Source: Halomonas binhaiensis (GTDB lineage: Bacteria > Pseudomonadota > Gammaproteobacteria > Pseudomonadales > Halomonadaceae). Taken from it: a stretch of 64,000 bases of DNA. The position numbers were made by a program, and so were the translations under genes. The stretch covers positions 744,001-808,000 of the forward strand of contig NZ_CP038437.2 in NCBI RefSeq assembly GCF_008329985.2. Direction: 5' to 3'. Positions within the stretch are counted from its first letter, which is position 1. Each line of letters opens with the position of its first letter. Shown here in pieces: positions 1 through 12,968 of this stretch. The notes below the pieces were generated by a model. The model was given only the letters and a program-made list of their open reading frames with translations. It ran no database searches and had not been told where the DNA came from.

Positions 1-1134
<1,134 letters not shown>

Positions 1135-1209
1135 GCGTGCTAGTGTGATTGTGCCAGTGTGAGTGTGCCGGGCTTCCTGTCGAGAATCGAAATGCAGGGC
1201 CCGGCAAAA

Positions 1210-1238
1210 TTGAGTCAGGTGGGCATATCTGCTAATCT
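1210..1238 (+). promoter_or_regulatory. Candidate sigma70 promoter for pyrG
   Basis: TTGAGT (1210-1215) and TAATCT (1233-1238) are separated by 17 bases and lie about 60 bases upstream of the pyrG start. This is inferred from consensus similarity only. Confidence 0.4.
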
Positions 1239-1279
1239 GTCGTCCCATCCTGGCGCGGCTTCCTGCCGTGCCTACTTGA

Positions 1280-5178
<3,899 letters not shown>

Positions 5179-5222
5179 CCTCCTGCGCTGCGGGAGAAAG
5201 CGCCGCTGTTGGAGATTGTTTT

Positions 5223-5240
5223 TGTAAGAGATTTGCTACA
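5223..5240 (+). promoter_or_regulatory. GacA-box-like upstream activating site
   Basis: TGTAAG-N6-GCTACA is seen here. The Pseudomonas GacA upstream activating sequence of rsmX/Y/Z is TGTAAG-N6-CTTACA, so the left half matches 6/6 and the right half 4/6 with identical spacing. Its centre is about 180 bases upstream of the inferred start of the GGA-rich RNA, the distance known for rsm genes. The site lies in the eno 3' region, before the eno terminator. GacA binding is an inference. Confidence 0.55.
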
Positions 5241-5271
5241 AATTTCCGAAGAAATTGACCCGGAAATGCGC

Positions 5272-5304
5272 AAAAAAGCTCGCGATACTCTCGCGAGCTT
5301 TTTT
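5272..5304 (+). terminator. Rho-independent terminator of eno
   Basis: A perfect stem (arms AAAAAAGCTCGCGA and TCGCGAGCTTTTTT) with a TACTC loop ends in a T run. Confidence 0.93.
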
Positions 5305-5377
5305 ATTTGATTGATTTTAAAGAGAAATTAAATTCTTCATGCTCCTGTCATACTTTGCTGAGGCGAAACCTGGCGAG

Positions 5378-5405
5378 TTGAGAACCTGGGAAAACGTGGC
5401 AGAAT
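5378..5405 (+). promoter_or_regulatory. Candidate promoter of the GGA-rich small RNA
   Basis: TTGAGA (5378-5383), a 16-base spacer and CAGAAT (5400-5405) place transcription start near 5412. This is consensus similarity only, but it fits the position of the GacA-like site and of the first GGA motifs. Confidence 0.4.
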
Positions 5406-5411
5406 CAAAAA

Positions 5412-5706
5412 CATGAATCGGAGAGGTCAGGTTCGCAGCGGCATGTGTCCTGATCGCCCCCTCCGGGGAGACAGTGAAGATAGCATGGAGGTTGTCATCA
5501 CTGTGGAGTCGGGGTCGATCATGGAGCCGGTGGTTTGCACCGGAGTGCCGGTCTTCTGATTCTGGGTGTGTTCAGGAATGCGATTATGGGTGCGCCTGGT
5601 GCGACAGGGAGTCGCTTCTGGGCAGGGAGGTCACCCTAGGATTCGGGCAGAAGGATCTGCTCAAGGAAATGCTTGGAGCGGGCGGCCTACGGGCCGCCTT
5701 TTTTTT
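5412..5706 (+). ncRNA. CsrB/RsmZ-type regulatory small RNA (candidate)
   Basis: This stretch has no convincing gene but holds 13 GGA trinucleotides in about 260 bases (5420, 5467, 5487, 5505, 5523, 5542, 5575, 5608, 5626, 5639, 5653, 5665, 5675). Two lie in perfect hairpin loops: GCGAC-AGGGA-GTCGC (5601-5615) and GCAGA-AGGA-TCTGC (5648-5661). A third lies within an ACAGTGA/TCACTGT stem (5471-5505). The RNA ends in a terminator with a T8 run. CsrB, CsrC and RsmX/Y/Z RNAs are known to titrate the translational repressor CsrA/RsmA through exactly such GGA loops. The upstream GacA-like site supports control by the GacS/GacA two-component system. The end is set by the terminator; the start is inferred. 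Confidence 0.75.
5681..5706 (+). terminator. Terminator of the GGA-rich small RNA
   Basis: GGCGGCC-TACG-GGCCGCC followed by eight T residues. Confidence 0.92.
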
Positions 5707-6200
5707 GCCTTCAATGTCCACTGCTGGTGAGTCTTAAGACTGGCATGCATGTGCCTGTATATTGGTCGCCCCAGATTTCCTGAACCCCACTTCAGGCACT
5801 TTTCTTTCACGAGAAGTGATAAATGTATTGTCATGAAGAATGCAGCATTCTGTTCATGTATTGGCAATAATTCCTGCAATATTTATATGAAACTTCGAAT
5901 ATTACCTCAACGAAGGTAATGTGTTGCAGCAGCGAAAATTAAATCAAACGATTGTATTAAAAGTTGTGAAAATATTATTCTCCCTAAATGCCTTGAAAGG
6001 GTATTTTCTTCTTTTCTCATGAGTCGTGACACCAGAATTAACAATACGACTCAAATGATGACTGAACATCACCATCGTTATTCAAGAGAAAAAGAAACTT
6101 CATTAGCAGCAATTGGCGTTGCCTCACATACTGGTTGAAGGCACGTGGTAATCATGTGCGTGCATGGGAACCATTCATCTTTCAAGGATTGGAGTGACTC
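5707..6200 (+). other. AT-rich upstream region of the 909-residue protein gene
   Basis: About 490 bases without a gene and much richer in A/T than its surroundings. It contains an inverted repeat GAGTCGT (6021-6027) / ACGACTC (6046-6052), possibly an operator or a leader stem. A ribosome-binding site (AAGGATTGGAG, from about 6184) precedes the ATG at 6201. No promoter could be fixed with confidence. Confidence 0.5.
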
Positions 6201-8930
6201 ATGGTGACTCAGATTGGCAGCATCGATAACAACATCACGATTAACTACAACGGGGAAGAAATCGTACTGGACTGGACCAGTGATTACTTCCTCGATGGAA
6301 ACGCCACCAATGTTGACTATGGCACCGACGCCATCTTTGATCTCGGTTTCATGACCATCGACTACTCCTCTTCTCTGGGTGCGGACCTGGATACTGGAGA
6401 TGTTACGGTTCCTCCCGTTGATGGGATCGGACCGGACGCTATCGCAGGGGTTGGATCCGTTCTTGAGTTACTGCTCGGTGCTGCAGGTGCCGATGAACAG
6501 GCTTTCGACTCTCTGGGCGACACCATCTCCGATCTGATGGGTAGTTCTGGGACCTCGGCCTCTGAAGCGGCCGATGCTATCACTGCCAGCCTTGGTGGCT
6601 CGCTGGATGAGAGCCTGGCTGGACTGGGCATTGATGCTCCGGCTGAAGAAGTGATCGGCGCCCTGCTGAGCGGCAAGGCAGGGGCGGGTGACGAAGTCCT
6701 GACCCAGGTCGGCAATGCTCTCGATGTGTCCCTGGATAGCCTGGGTGAACTGGTTGATGGTGACATCACTCTGGCTGACTTCCTGCTTAGCGATAATGGT
6801 GTGCTCGGTGGCCTGATCGGCGATCAGAGCGTCCTTTCCGGTATCCTCGACGGCACTTCGGAGCTGGTTGCAGCCGACACTGCAGCACTGGAGGCCGTTC
6901 AACTTACCATTAACCAACTGCTTTCCGGTGATGTCCTGGGCGACCTGCTCACCGATGGTGGTCTGGCGGGCAATATCACTGGCGCTGGTCCTCTGGCGGG
7001 TGTGCTGAATGTGGCGCTGGGCGACGAAGGTCTGCTGGGTGGTCTGGTTACAGGCGACACTGAGCTCCTGGGTACGCTCCTGGGCGAGGGTGGTCCACTG
7101 GCGGGCGCCACAGACATCCTGACTACCGGTGGTCTTGGTGAGCTGCTGGCATTGTCAGACAGTCTGCTGGGCGGTGGTCTGGATGGCGTGCTGGATGGTG
7201 CGCTGGGTGACATTCTGGATGGTGGCCTGCCCGTGTTGGGTGGCTTGCTGGAAGGAGGTGAACTCGGCGGAGACCTGCCGCTGTTGAGCGGCCTGTTCGA
7301 TGGTGGCCTGCTGGATGGTGATCTGCTGGATGGCCTGCTTGGTGGTAATGGTGGTGTGGTTGGATCGGAAGCCATCGCTGGGGTTGGCGCTATTCTTGAA
7401 ATGCTGCTCGGTGCAGCAGGTGCCGATGGCCAGGCTTTCGACTCGCTGGGCGATACCATCTCTAGCTTGATGGGGGGCACAGGTACCTCGGCTTCTGAAG
7501 CGGCCGATGCGATCACGGCCAGCCTAGGGGGCGCCTTGGATGGTAGCCTGGCAGGCCTGGGTATCGACGCTCCAGCCGAAGAAGTGATCGGCGCCTTGTT
7601 GAGCGGCAAGGCGGGGGCGGGTGATGCAGTCCTGACCCAGGTTGGCAATGCTCTCGACGTGTCCCTGGATAGCCTGGGTGAGCTGGTTGATGGCGACATC
7701 ACCCTGGCTGACTTCCTGCTCAGCGATAACGGTGTGCTTGGTGGCCTGATTGGTGATCAGAGCGTGCTTTCCGGCATCCTCGACGGCACATCAGAGCTGG
7801 TTGCCGCCGACACTGCTGCATTGGAAGCTGTCCAACTGACCATTGACCAGCTGCTTTCCGGTGACGTTCTGGGGGACTTGCTGGCTGATGGTGATCTGGT
7901 TGGCGGTTTGACCGATGGCGGCCCTCTGGCTGGCGTACTGAATGTGGCGCTGGGCGACGAAGGCCTGCTGGGTGGTCTGGTCACTGGTGACACCGAACTC
8001 CTGGGTACGCTGCTGGGTGATGGCGGTCCGCTGGCGGGTGTCACAGGTATCCTGACCAGTGGTGGTCTGGGCGAAGTGCTGGCGTTGTCAGATAGCCTGC
8101 TGGGTGGCGGCCTGGATGGCGTGCTGGATGGTGCGCTGGGCGGCATTCTGGATGGCGGTCTGCCGATCCTGGGTGGCCTGCTGGATGGTGGTGCTCTCGG
8201 CGGAGACCTGCCGCTACTAGGCGGCTTGTTCGATGGCGGCCTGCTGGATGGTGACCTGCTCGGTGGTCTGCTGGGCGGCGACGGCGGCCTGCTGGGGGGG
8301 CTGACCGGCGACGGCGGTCTGTTGGGCGGCGTACTGGGCGGTGACGGTGGTCTGTTGGGTGGCGTGACCGACGGCGTACTGGGCGGTGACGGTGGCCTGT
8401 TGGGTGGCGTGACCGACGGCGTGCTGGGTGGTGACGGTGGCCTGTTGGGTGGCGTGACTGACGGCGTGCTGGGTGGTGACGGTGGCCTGTTGGGTGGTGT
8501 GACCGACGGCGTGCTGGGCGGCGTGACTGACGGCGCCTTGGGCGGCGTGACCGATGGCGTGCTGGGCGGCGTGACTGACGGCGCCTTGGGTGGCGTGACC
8601 GATGGCGTGCTGGGTGGCGTGACCGATGGTGTGGCAGGCGACTTGGTCGGTGGCGTGACTGATGCTGCAGGTGGTGTGACCGATGGTGTGGCAGGCGACC
8701 TGGTCGGTGGTGTGACTGATGCTGCAGGTGGTGTGACTGATGCTGCAGGTGGTGTGACTGACGACGTTGCACTGCTCGATAATGACGACCTGCTGAGCGG
8801 TGACCTGCTGGGTGAGGGCGATGCCTTGGCTGGCGACCTGGTGAATAGTGTTGATCCGGCCACTAGTGGACTGGTGAGCACTGACATCATCGATGCTCAG
8901 CCTGAGCCGCTGCCTCTGGAAGTTGCCTGA
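6201..8930 (+). CDS. Large Gly/Leu/Asp-rich repeat protein, probable secreted surface or matrix protein
   Basis: I do not recognise a named family. The 909 residues have no signal peptide and almost no Lys, Arg or Cys, and are dominated by Gly, Leu, Asp and Val. Residues 1-79 are a unique head (MVTQIGSIDNNITINYNGEE). Two tandem copies of a unit of about 311 residues follow, each opening with AIAGVG and GAAGAD. The tail is a low-complexity array: four 15-residue GVLGGDGGLLGGVTD units, then shorter 8-residue GxLGGVTD units, then AAGGVTD units. The protein ends PLPLEVA, and the giant adhesin encoded nearby ends VNVEVA. Together with the acidic, Cys-free composition this suggests export by a type I system, but no RTX repeats are seen. 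A strong terminator follows. The function is unknown; a structural matrix role is a guess. Confidence 0.8.
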   Translation: MVTQIGSIDNNITINYNGEEIVLDWTSDYFLDGNATNVDYGTDAIFDLGFMTIDYSSSLGADLDTGDVTVPPVDGIGPDAIAGVGSVLELLLGAAGADEQAFDSLGDTISDLMGSSGTSASEAADAITASLGGSLDESLAGLGIDAPAEEVIGALLSGKAGAGDEVLTQVGNALDVSLDSLGELVDGDITLADFLLSDNGVLGGLIGDQSVLSGILDGTSELVAADTAALEAVQLTINQLLSGDVLGDLLTDGGLAGNITGAGPLAGVLNVALGDEGLLGGLVTGDTELLGTLLGEGGPLAGATDILTTGGLGELLALSDSLLGGGLDGVLDGALGDILDGGLPVLGGLLEGGELGGDLPLLSGLFDGGLLDGDLLDGLLGGNGGVVGSEAIAGVGAILEMLLGAAGADGQAFDSLGDTISSLMGGTGTSASEAADAITASLGGALDGSLAGLGIDAPAEEVIGALLSGKAGAGDAVLTQVGNALDVSLDSLGELVDGDITLADFLLSDNGVLGGLIGDQSVLSGILDGTSELVAADTAALEAVQLTIDQLLSGDVLGDLLADGDLVGGLTDGGPLAGVLNVALGDEGLLGGLVTGDTELLGTLLGDGGPLAGVTGILTSGGLGEVLALSDSLLGGGLDGVLDGALGGILDGGLPILGGLLDGGALGGDLPLLGGLFDGGLLDGDLLGGLLGGDGGLLGGLTGDGGLLGGVLGGDGGLLGGVTDGVLGGDGGLLGGVTDGVLGGDGGLLGGVTDGVLGGDGGLLGGVTDGVLGGVTDGALGGVTDGVLGGVTDGALGGVTDGVLGGVTDGVAGDLVGGVTDAAGGVTDGVAGDLVGGVTDAAGGVTDAAGGVTDDVALLDNDDLLSGDLLGEGDALAGDLVNSVDPATSGLVSTDIIDAQPEPLPLEVA
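6438..8303 (+). repeat. Two tandem copies of a 933-bp coding repeat
   Basis: The codons for AIAGVG begin at 6438 and again at 7371, exactly 933 bases (311 codons) apart, and the two copies stay alignable along their length. The copies have diverged at many third positions, so the duplication is not very recent. Confidence 0.85.
8300..8760 (+). repeat. Short tandem coding repeats (45-bp then 24-bp units)
   Basis: Four 45-bp units encoding GVLGGDGGLLGGVTD are followed by about five 24-bp units encoding GVLGGVTD or GALGGVTD, then longer GVAGDLVGGVTDAAGGVTD units. Such arrays are prone to copy-number change by slippage. Confidence 0.85.
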
Positions 8931-8971
8931 TAGATAATCTCTGATTTTATATCTTCAGGCTCTTCTCACAG

Positions 8972-9004
8972 CACTCCGCGGATTTTTCCGCGGAGTGTTT
9001 TTTT
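8972..9004 (+). terminator. Terminator of the 909-residue protein gene
   Basis: CACTCCGCGG-ATTTTT-CCGCGGAGTG followed by seven T residues. Confidence 0.95.
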
Positions 9005-9391
9005 ATGACTACATCACATGGAATGAGGACAGGCATTTTTCTCTCTGGCCTAGAACGTGATGAGAGTCTTATTAGTTTGTTCTTTTGGTTTCGTAATGTT
9101 TTATTTGGTGATGGCTGGAGGGGTATCTCGCAGATTGATTTCTCCTTGTCGTTTGAAGCATGTTTCTGATGGTTTATGTAATTACTGTTGGTAGTTGTTA
9201 GTATGAAAATCACAAACTGTTACGGTGTCGATTTATATCCAAGCCTACAATAGTATTCGGCATGTTAAATAGTCTCCGTGAAACATACGGAGTAACTTAG
9301 CATGCCAATCCGCACTGAGTTATATATCTGCCTGAAGGCGGATAGCGGGTTTTTTGGGGAATTGAAGTAAAACCAACAGGAGAGTGCATCA
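9005..9391 (+). other. Low-GC intergenic region upstream of the graspetide precursor
   Basis: No gene is visible. A small hairpin, CTCCGT-GAAACAT-ACGGAG (9274-9292), lies about 100 bases before the precursor start and could be an operator or a 5' leader stem. A ribosome-binding site AGGAGAG (9378-9384) sits 7 bases before the ATG at 9392. The low GC contrasts with the housekeeping genes and hints at horizontal acquisition of the locus. Confidence 0.45.
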
Positions 9392-9652
9392 ATGTCAGCT
9401 ATTGATAAAGCAGCAAAAGAATCCCTGGCAGGTGATAGCATTAGGTGCCTGCGAGAAGATGAGTATGCCATGATCCGAGGTGGTCTGGGCGACATGGCAA
9501 CGACCCTGGCGCTTGGTGAAGAAGATGGCGGTGGCATCGGTGGCGGCGGCGGTTGCTGGGCAACGACCCTGGCGCTTGGTGAAGAAGAACCGTGGGACAT
9601 GCTGAGCTCAGCGCTGGATATCGACTTCCATTTCGATTTCGGATGGAACTGA
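9392..9652 (+). CDS. Graspetide (omega-ester peptide) precursor with double-glycine leader and two TTxxxxEE cores
   Basis: This 86-residue peptide starts at an ATG with a strong ribosome-binding site. Residues 1-31 form a leader ending CLREDEYAMIRGG. The spacing of Leu, Glu/Met, Ile and GG fits the double-glycine leaders cut by C39 peptidases, so cleavage is expected after Gly31. The core holds two copies of ATTLALGEE (Thr37, Thr38, Glu43, Glu44 and Thr58, Thr59, Glu64, Glu65) joined by a Gly-rich linker with one Cys (Cys55). The tail is acidic and aromatic, ending DIDFHFDFGWN. TTxxxxEE is the known core motif of plesiocin-type (group 2) graspetides, in which an ATP-grasp ligase joins Thr side chains to Glu side chains as two nested esters per repeat. 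An ATP-grasp gene follows downstream. Activity is unknown; protease inhibition is the usual activity of characterised family members. Confidence 0.85.
   Translation: MSAIDKAAKESLAGDSIRCLREDEYAMIRGGLGDMATTLALGEEDGGGIGGGGGCWATTLALGEEEPWDMLSSALDIDFHFDFGWN
9496..9588 (+). repeat. Exact 30-bp direct repeat encoding the two graspetide cores
   Basis: Bases 9496-9525 and 9559-9588 are identical over 30 bases, 63 bases apart and in the same frame. Each encodes ATTLALGEE. Identity at third positions points to a recent duplication or gene conversion. Confidence 0.93.
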
Positions 9653-9671
9653 CAGAATAGTTGTGGAAGAT

Positions 9672-9717
9672 GCCAGAGTGTCACGTAATGATAACCACGT
9701 GGCACTCTGGCTTTTTT
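9672..9717 (+). terminator. Terminator between precursor and ATP-grasp genes
   Basis: A 15-bp stem (9672-9686 with 9697-9711, one G-U pair) is followed by T6. Its position just after the precursor suggests that the precursor is made in excess over its modifying enzyme, as is common in peptide natural product operons. Confidence 0.92.
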
Positions 9718-9862
9718 GAGCTGGGGTGATTTTTTATGAAAGTATAATGACAATAAGGTAGTTATAGGAAATGTGGGCCAGTGACGAATCGCGTATGGTA
9801 TTTATTCACTCATAAATGCTATCTGTCTAGACTAACATTCTAAATTATTGGTTGATCATAAT

Positions 9863-10699
9863 ATGATATTGATTGCTGGTGGTCAGCTTGATGTAAATAT
9901 CCGAGTGCTCGCTCAACGTCTGGAACAAAGGGAAATTCCATTTCATAAGCTTCTTGTGGGACCAGAAAATCCACCTGATCTACGTATAGACATAAAGAAA
10001 AATAGCTTCGAGCTGAATGGCGTTGCCATATCTCCAACGGGGTGTTTTATCAGGCATGATGTTTTCCTGTACAAGACTGATAATCTTGCCCTGGCGCATT
10101 CCAGAGCCTTGAACTGGTATCAGGCTGTACGTGGATGGGTAACAGGAAAGCAGGATATCAAGCTATTCAACCGGTATTTTTACCTTCGGGAAAACAACAA
10201 GATCCATAATCTTATTCTTGCACAGGACTTTGGATTGCCCATTCCGGACACGGTCGTTATCAACGACTTCACTGGCATCGATGAGGGAATGGTCCAAAAG
10301 CCTGTTGCGGGGGGAGAGTATACTGGACTTGTCGGAGATTTACCGGAGGACCCTGGCGCGTATCCTCGTTTTATTCAGCCGCGTCTCAACCGTCCAGAAA
10401 TGCGAATTTACCGCATTGGCCCAAGAATGCTGGCCTTTTGGCTTCACTCGGCAGCACTCGATTATCGGTGTACAAAAGATATAGAAATAGAGTTCACCGA
10501 TGTACCACAGGATATAGGTGAAAAACTGATGTCATTGTGCGATCGTCTGGAGCTTGACTATGCTGCTGCCGATTTCATGGCTGATGATGAAGGGCAACTG
10601 CATTTTCTTGAAGTGAATTCACAGCCCATGTTTGCTGCATTTGATAGAGCTGCCAAGGGGCAGCTGTGTGATGCCATTATCGATTATTTGAGTGATTAA
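9863..10699 (+). CDS. ATP-grasp graspetide synthetase (MvdD/PsnB-like peptide ligase)
   Basis: This 278-residue protein resembles the ATP-grasp maturases that form side-chain ester or amide rings in microviridins, marinostatins and plesiocin. Seen in order: an N-terminal strand MILIAGGQLDVN, NKIHNLILAQDFGLPIPDT (ATP-grasp start), VQKPVAGGEYT (ATP-binding lysine region), RFIQPRLNRPEMRIYRIG, and the metal-binding end DYAAADFM with GQLHFLEVNSQPMFAAFD (Glu and Asn ligands). The precursor ends 210 bases upstream, beyond a terminator. The ATG at 9863 is preferred because it begins the first beta strand; an in-frame TTG at 9848 is possible, and neither has a clear ribosome-binding site. The gene is clearly lower in GC than the housekeeping genes. 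Only one such ligase is present, so one ring chemistry is expected. RimK-type glutamyl ligases are a more distant alternative. Confidence 0.85.
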   Translation: MILIAGGQLDVNIRVLAQRLEQREIPFHKLLVGPENPPDLRIDIKKNSFELNGVAISPTGCFIRHDVFLYKTDNLALAHSRALNWYQAVRGWVTGKQDIKLFNRYFYLRENNKIHNLILAQDFGLPIPDTVVINDFTGIDEGMVQKPVAGGEYTGLVGDLPEDPGAYPRFIQPRLNRPEMRIYRIGPRMLAFWLHSAALDYRCTKDIEIEFTDVPQDIGEKLMSLCDRLELDYAAADFMADDEGQLHFLEVNSQPMFAAFDRAAKGQLCDAIIDYLSD

Positions 10700-10704
10700 T
10701 AAAA

Positions 10705-10755
10705 TCTCCCCTTCTTTATATTTGAATAGAAGTCATCAAAGTAAAGAAGGGGAGA
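10705..10755. terminator. Inverted repeat between convergent genes, possible bidirectional terminator
   Basis: A perfect 14-base inverted repeat (10705-10718 with 10742-10755; arms TCTCCCCTTCTTTA and TAAAGAAGGGGAGA) with a 23-base loop lies between the ATP-grasp gene and the convergent exporter gene. There is no strong T run, so termination is inferred. Confidence 0.5.
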
Positions 10756-10832
10756 GATATCTCAAGACACTTGTTTTAATTGTTCTTGTCTCATGGTTTT
10801 TGTGTCAATGTTCTTTTATCAGTGTTCTTTTA

Positions 10833-12968
10833 TCATTGTGCGTTAGACGCCTGGTCCTGCAGCTCCTTGAGATCGATGACCCTGTCGGTCATGGCCAGTG
10901 TCGAAGGACGGTGGGCAATCACTATTCGGGTGATGGAAAGCTGCTTGATGGCAGCATTGATAGCAGCCTCATTTTCCGGGTCCAGGTTGCTCGTCGCCTC
11001 ATCGAGGAGCAGCAGGCTGGGTCGGCGGTATAGGGCTCTCGCCAGAATGATTCGCTGCCTCTGACCACCAGACAAGGTGCTTCCCATGTCGCCGACAAAG
11101 GTTTCATACCCCATTGGCATCTTGGCAATTTCCGTGTGTATGGCGGCCAGCATCGCACATTGCTGCATGAGACGCAGGTCAGGGTTTGGGTCGAAACTAC
11201 AGATGTTCTCAGCGATGGAGCCCGCAAACAGGCGGTCATCCTGCAGGACACAGCCAATTCTGTCCCGATAGGCATTCAGACCCAGTGTCGAGAGAGTTTT
11301 GCCATCGATACGAACTTCCCCTTCGTTAGGCAGCATCAGGCCAGAGATGATTTTCATCAGTGTCGTCTTGCCTGTGCCAGAAGGGCCTGAGATCCCGACG
11401 CATTCATTCTGCTCGATCGTGATATTGATATTCTTCAGTACATCCGGCTCATTGTCCGAATAGCGGAAGCTCACGTTTTCAATTTCCAGGCGACCGAGCT
11501 TTTCTGTTCCCGCCGTATCGTAGGCCTGTTCCGCTGCATCGATCTGGCTTTCCTCGGGCTCTGAAAGCGCAATATCGGCGATACGTTCGCCATGCAGCGA
11601 CAACATGCGAAGGCTCAAGATAGTGGTGACGAAGCTATCCATTCTTGCAGCAAACTGGTCCTTGTAGGACAGGAACGCGATAAGCATACCGACTGAAAGG
11701 GTATCTCCAAGAATTGCCTTGGCTCCCAGGTAAATAATGATGATGCGGTCGATACCAAAAATCAGCTTGCTGGCGGTCTGGAAGACAACATCGAACTTTT
11801 GCACTTTCAAGTTCGCATTGATTCTGTCAACAAGGTAATTCACCCACACTGAGCGACGACGCTCTTTCAGGTTCATTACCTTCAGGCTGGCCATGCCCCT
11901 GAGACTCTCCATGAAATGCGTGTTCTCTTTGGCGGCGTAGACAATGGCTTCTTCCGACAAACTGCGATACCTGAAATATGTCGCGACTCTGAGGATCGTA
12001 TATAACACCACCGCTATCATCGCAATGCCGGCCAGCCAGCCGCCATAAAGCCACATCATGATGATGAGGGCGATGGACATACCGCCATCCAGCAGTGTCG
12101 TGATAGCCGTTGTCGTCAGGGTTTGTTGAATAGAATCCACGGAACCAAAGCGGGATACGATGTCCCCGACATGGCGTTTTTCAAAGTAGCTGAGAGGCAG
12201 CCGCATCAAATGATCGAACAGGCCTGCCTTCCATTGCAGCACCAAGCCGGAGCCAATCAGCATGGATGTCCAGGAGCGAATGAAGCTTGCCAAAACCTGG
12301 AGAGCAAGAAAGAAGCAGAAGGCAATGGTAATCAAGGTAAGCAGGTCATAATCAGAAGCCACTATGACTTCATCAATTATCATCTGAAAACCAATTGGCA
12401 TGGCGATGGTGACGAGTTCAAGGAGGACTGAAATAGACAGAATCTGAAGCGCTGCCCGGCCGATGCCCGCAGTCCGCTTGATCATTTCAGTAACGTGAAT
12501 ACGTTCACGTTCGTCTTTCTTGGCGAAGAATTCCGTTGGCCAGGCTTCCAGTGCAACGCCAGTAAAGTGGCTTGAAACTTCTGACATCGTCAGCGTTCGG
12601 CTGCCTGTCGCTGGGTCATGGATCGTCACGCCACGTGACCCAACACGGGTCAGAACCACAAAGTGGTTGTGATCCCAATGCAGGATACAAGGCAGTTTTA
12701 GCTGTTTTAGATCCTCAAGCTCCAGGCGCACTGCACGAGTGGACAGATGCAGGCCATTACCAATTTCAAGGAGGTCTCTTAGTGCCATACCCTTGAGTGA
12801 GGTGGCAAAATGCCGACGCATGGCAGGGAGGTCAAGCGCGTGGCCGTGATAGCTTGCCACCATGGCCATGCATGCAAGACCACATTCTGCCGCCTCAGAC
12901 TGAATGATGACCGGCGTGCCTTTCTTCATTGAGCCAAGAAGACGTTTTGGAAGTTCTGCAAGGTTCAT
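10833..12968 (-). CDS. ABC exporter with active N-terminal C39 peptidase domain (peptidase-containing ABC transporter)
   Basis: A one-chain exporter that removes double-glycine leaders while moving the peptide across the inner membrane. The 711 residues hold a C39 peptidase domain (1-150), a transmembrane domain and an ATPase domain. The catalytic set is intact: Gln23, Cys29 in AAECGLACM, His102 in DHNHFVVLT and Asp118 in IHDPATG. The ATPase domain has Walker A GPSGTGKTT, signature LSGGQRQR, Walker B LLLLDEATSNLD and the switch histidine IVIAHRPS. The start ATG overlaps the stop of the upstream HlyD gene as ATGA, with a GGGGAGG ribosome-binding site, so the two are translationally coupled; an upstream in-frame start at 13028 would extend it 20 residues. 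It lies between two double-glycine peptide genes and is the obvious candidate to process both. Confidence 0.93.
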   Translation of the reverse strand: MNLAELPKRLLGSMKKGTPVIIQSEAAECGLACMAMVASYHGHALDLPAMRRHFATSLKGMALRDLLEIGNGLHLSTRAVRLELEDLKQLKLPCILHWDHNHFVVLTRVGSRGVTIHDPATGSRTLTMSEVSSHFTGVALEAWPTEFFAKKDERERIHVTEMIKRTAGIGRAALQILSISVLLELVTIAMPIGFQMIIDEVIVASDYDLLTLITIAFCFFLALQVLASFIRSWTSMLIGSGLVLQWKAGLFDHLMRLPLSYFEKRHVGDIVSRFGSVDSIQQTLTTTAITTLLDGGMSIALIIMMWLYGGWLAGIAMIAVVLYTILRVATYFRYRSLSEEAIVYAAKENTHFMESLRGMASLKVMNLKERRRSVWVNYLVDRINANLKVQKFDVVFQTASKLIFGIDRIIIIYLGAKAILGDTLSVGMLIAFLSYKDQFAARMDSFVTTILSLRMLSLHGERIADIALSEPEESQIDAAEQAYDTAGTEKLGRLEIENVSFRYSDNEPDVLKNINITIEQNECVGISGPSGTGKTTLMKIISGLMLPNEGEVRIDGKTLSTLGLNAYRDRIGCVLQDDRLFAGSIAENICSFDPNPDLRLMQQCAMLAAIHTEIAKMPMGYETFVGDMGSTLSGGQRQRIILARALYRRPSLLLLDEATSNLDPENEAAINAAIKQLSITRIVIAHRPSTLAMTDRVIDLKELQDQASNAQ

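Noticed and set aside
5474..5737. Open frame of 87 codons in the eno downstream region
   Set aside because: It lies within the GGA-rich hairpin RNA and runs through its terminator; no ribosome-binding site and no protein-like composition.
6438..8760. CRISPR-like array
   Set aside because: The repeats are in-frame coding units without unique spacers of constant size.
7757..8890. Long minus-strand frame rich in Pro and Ser opposite the 909-residue gene
   Set aside because: Pro/Ser-rich shadows are expected opposite Gly/Leu/Asp-rich repeats; no start site signals.
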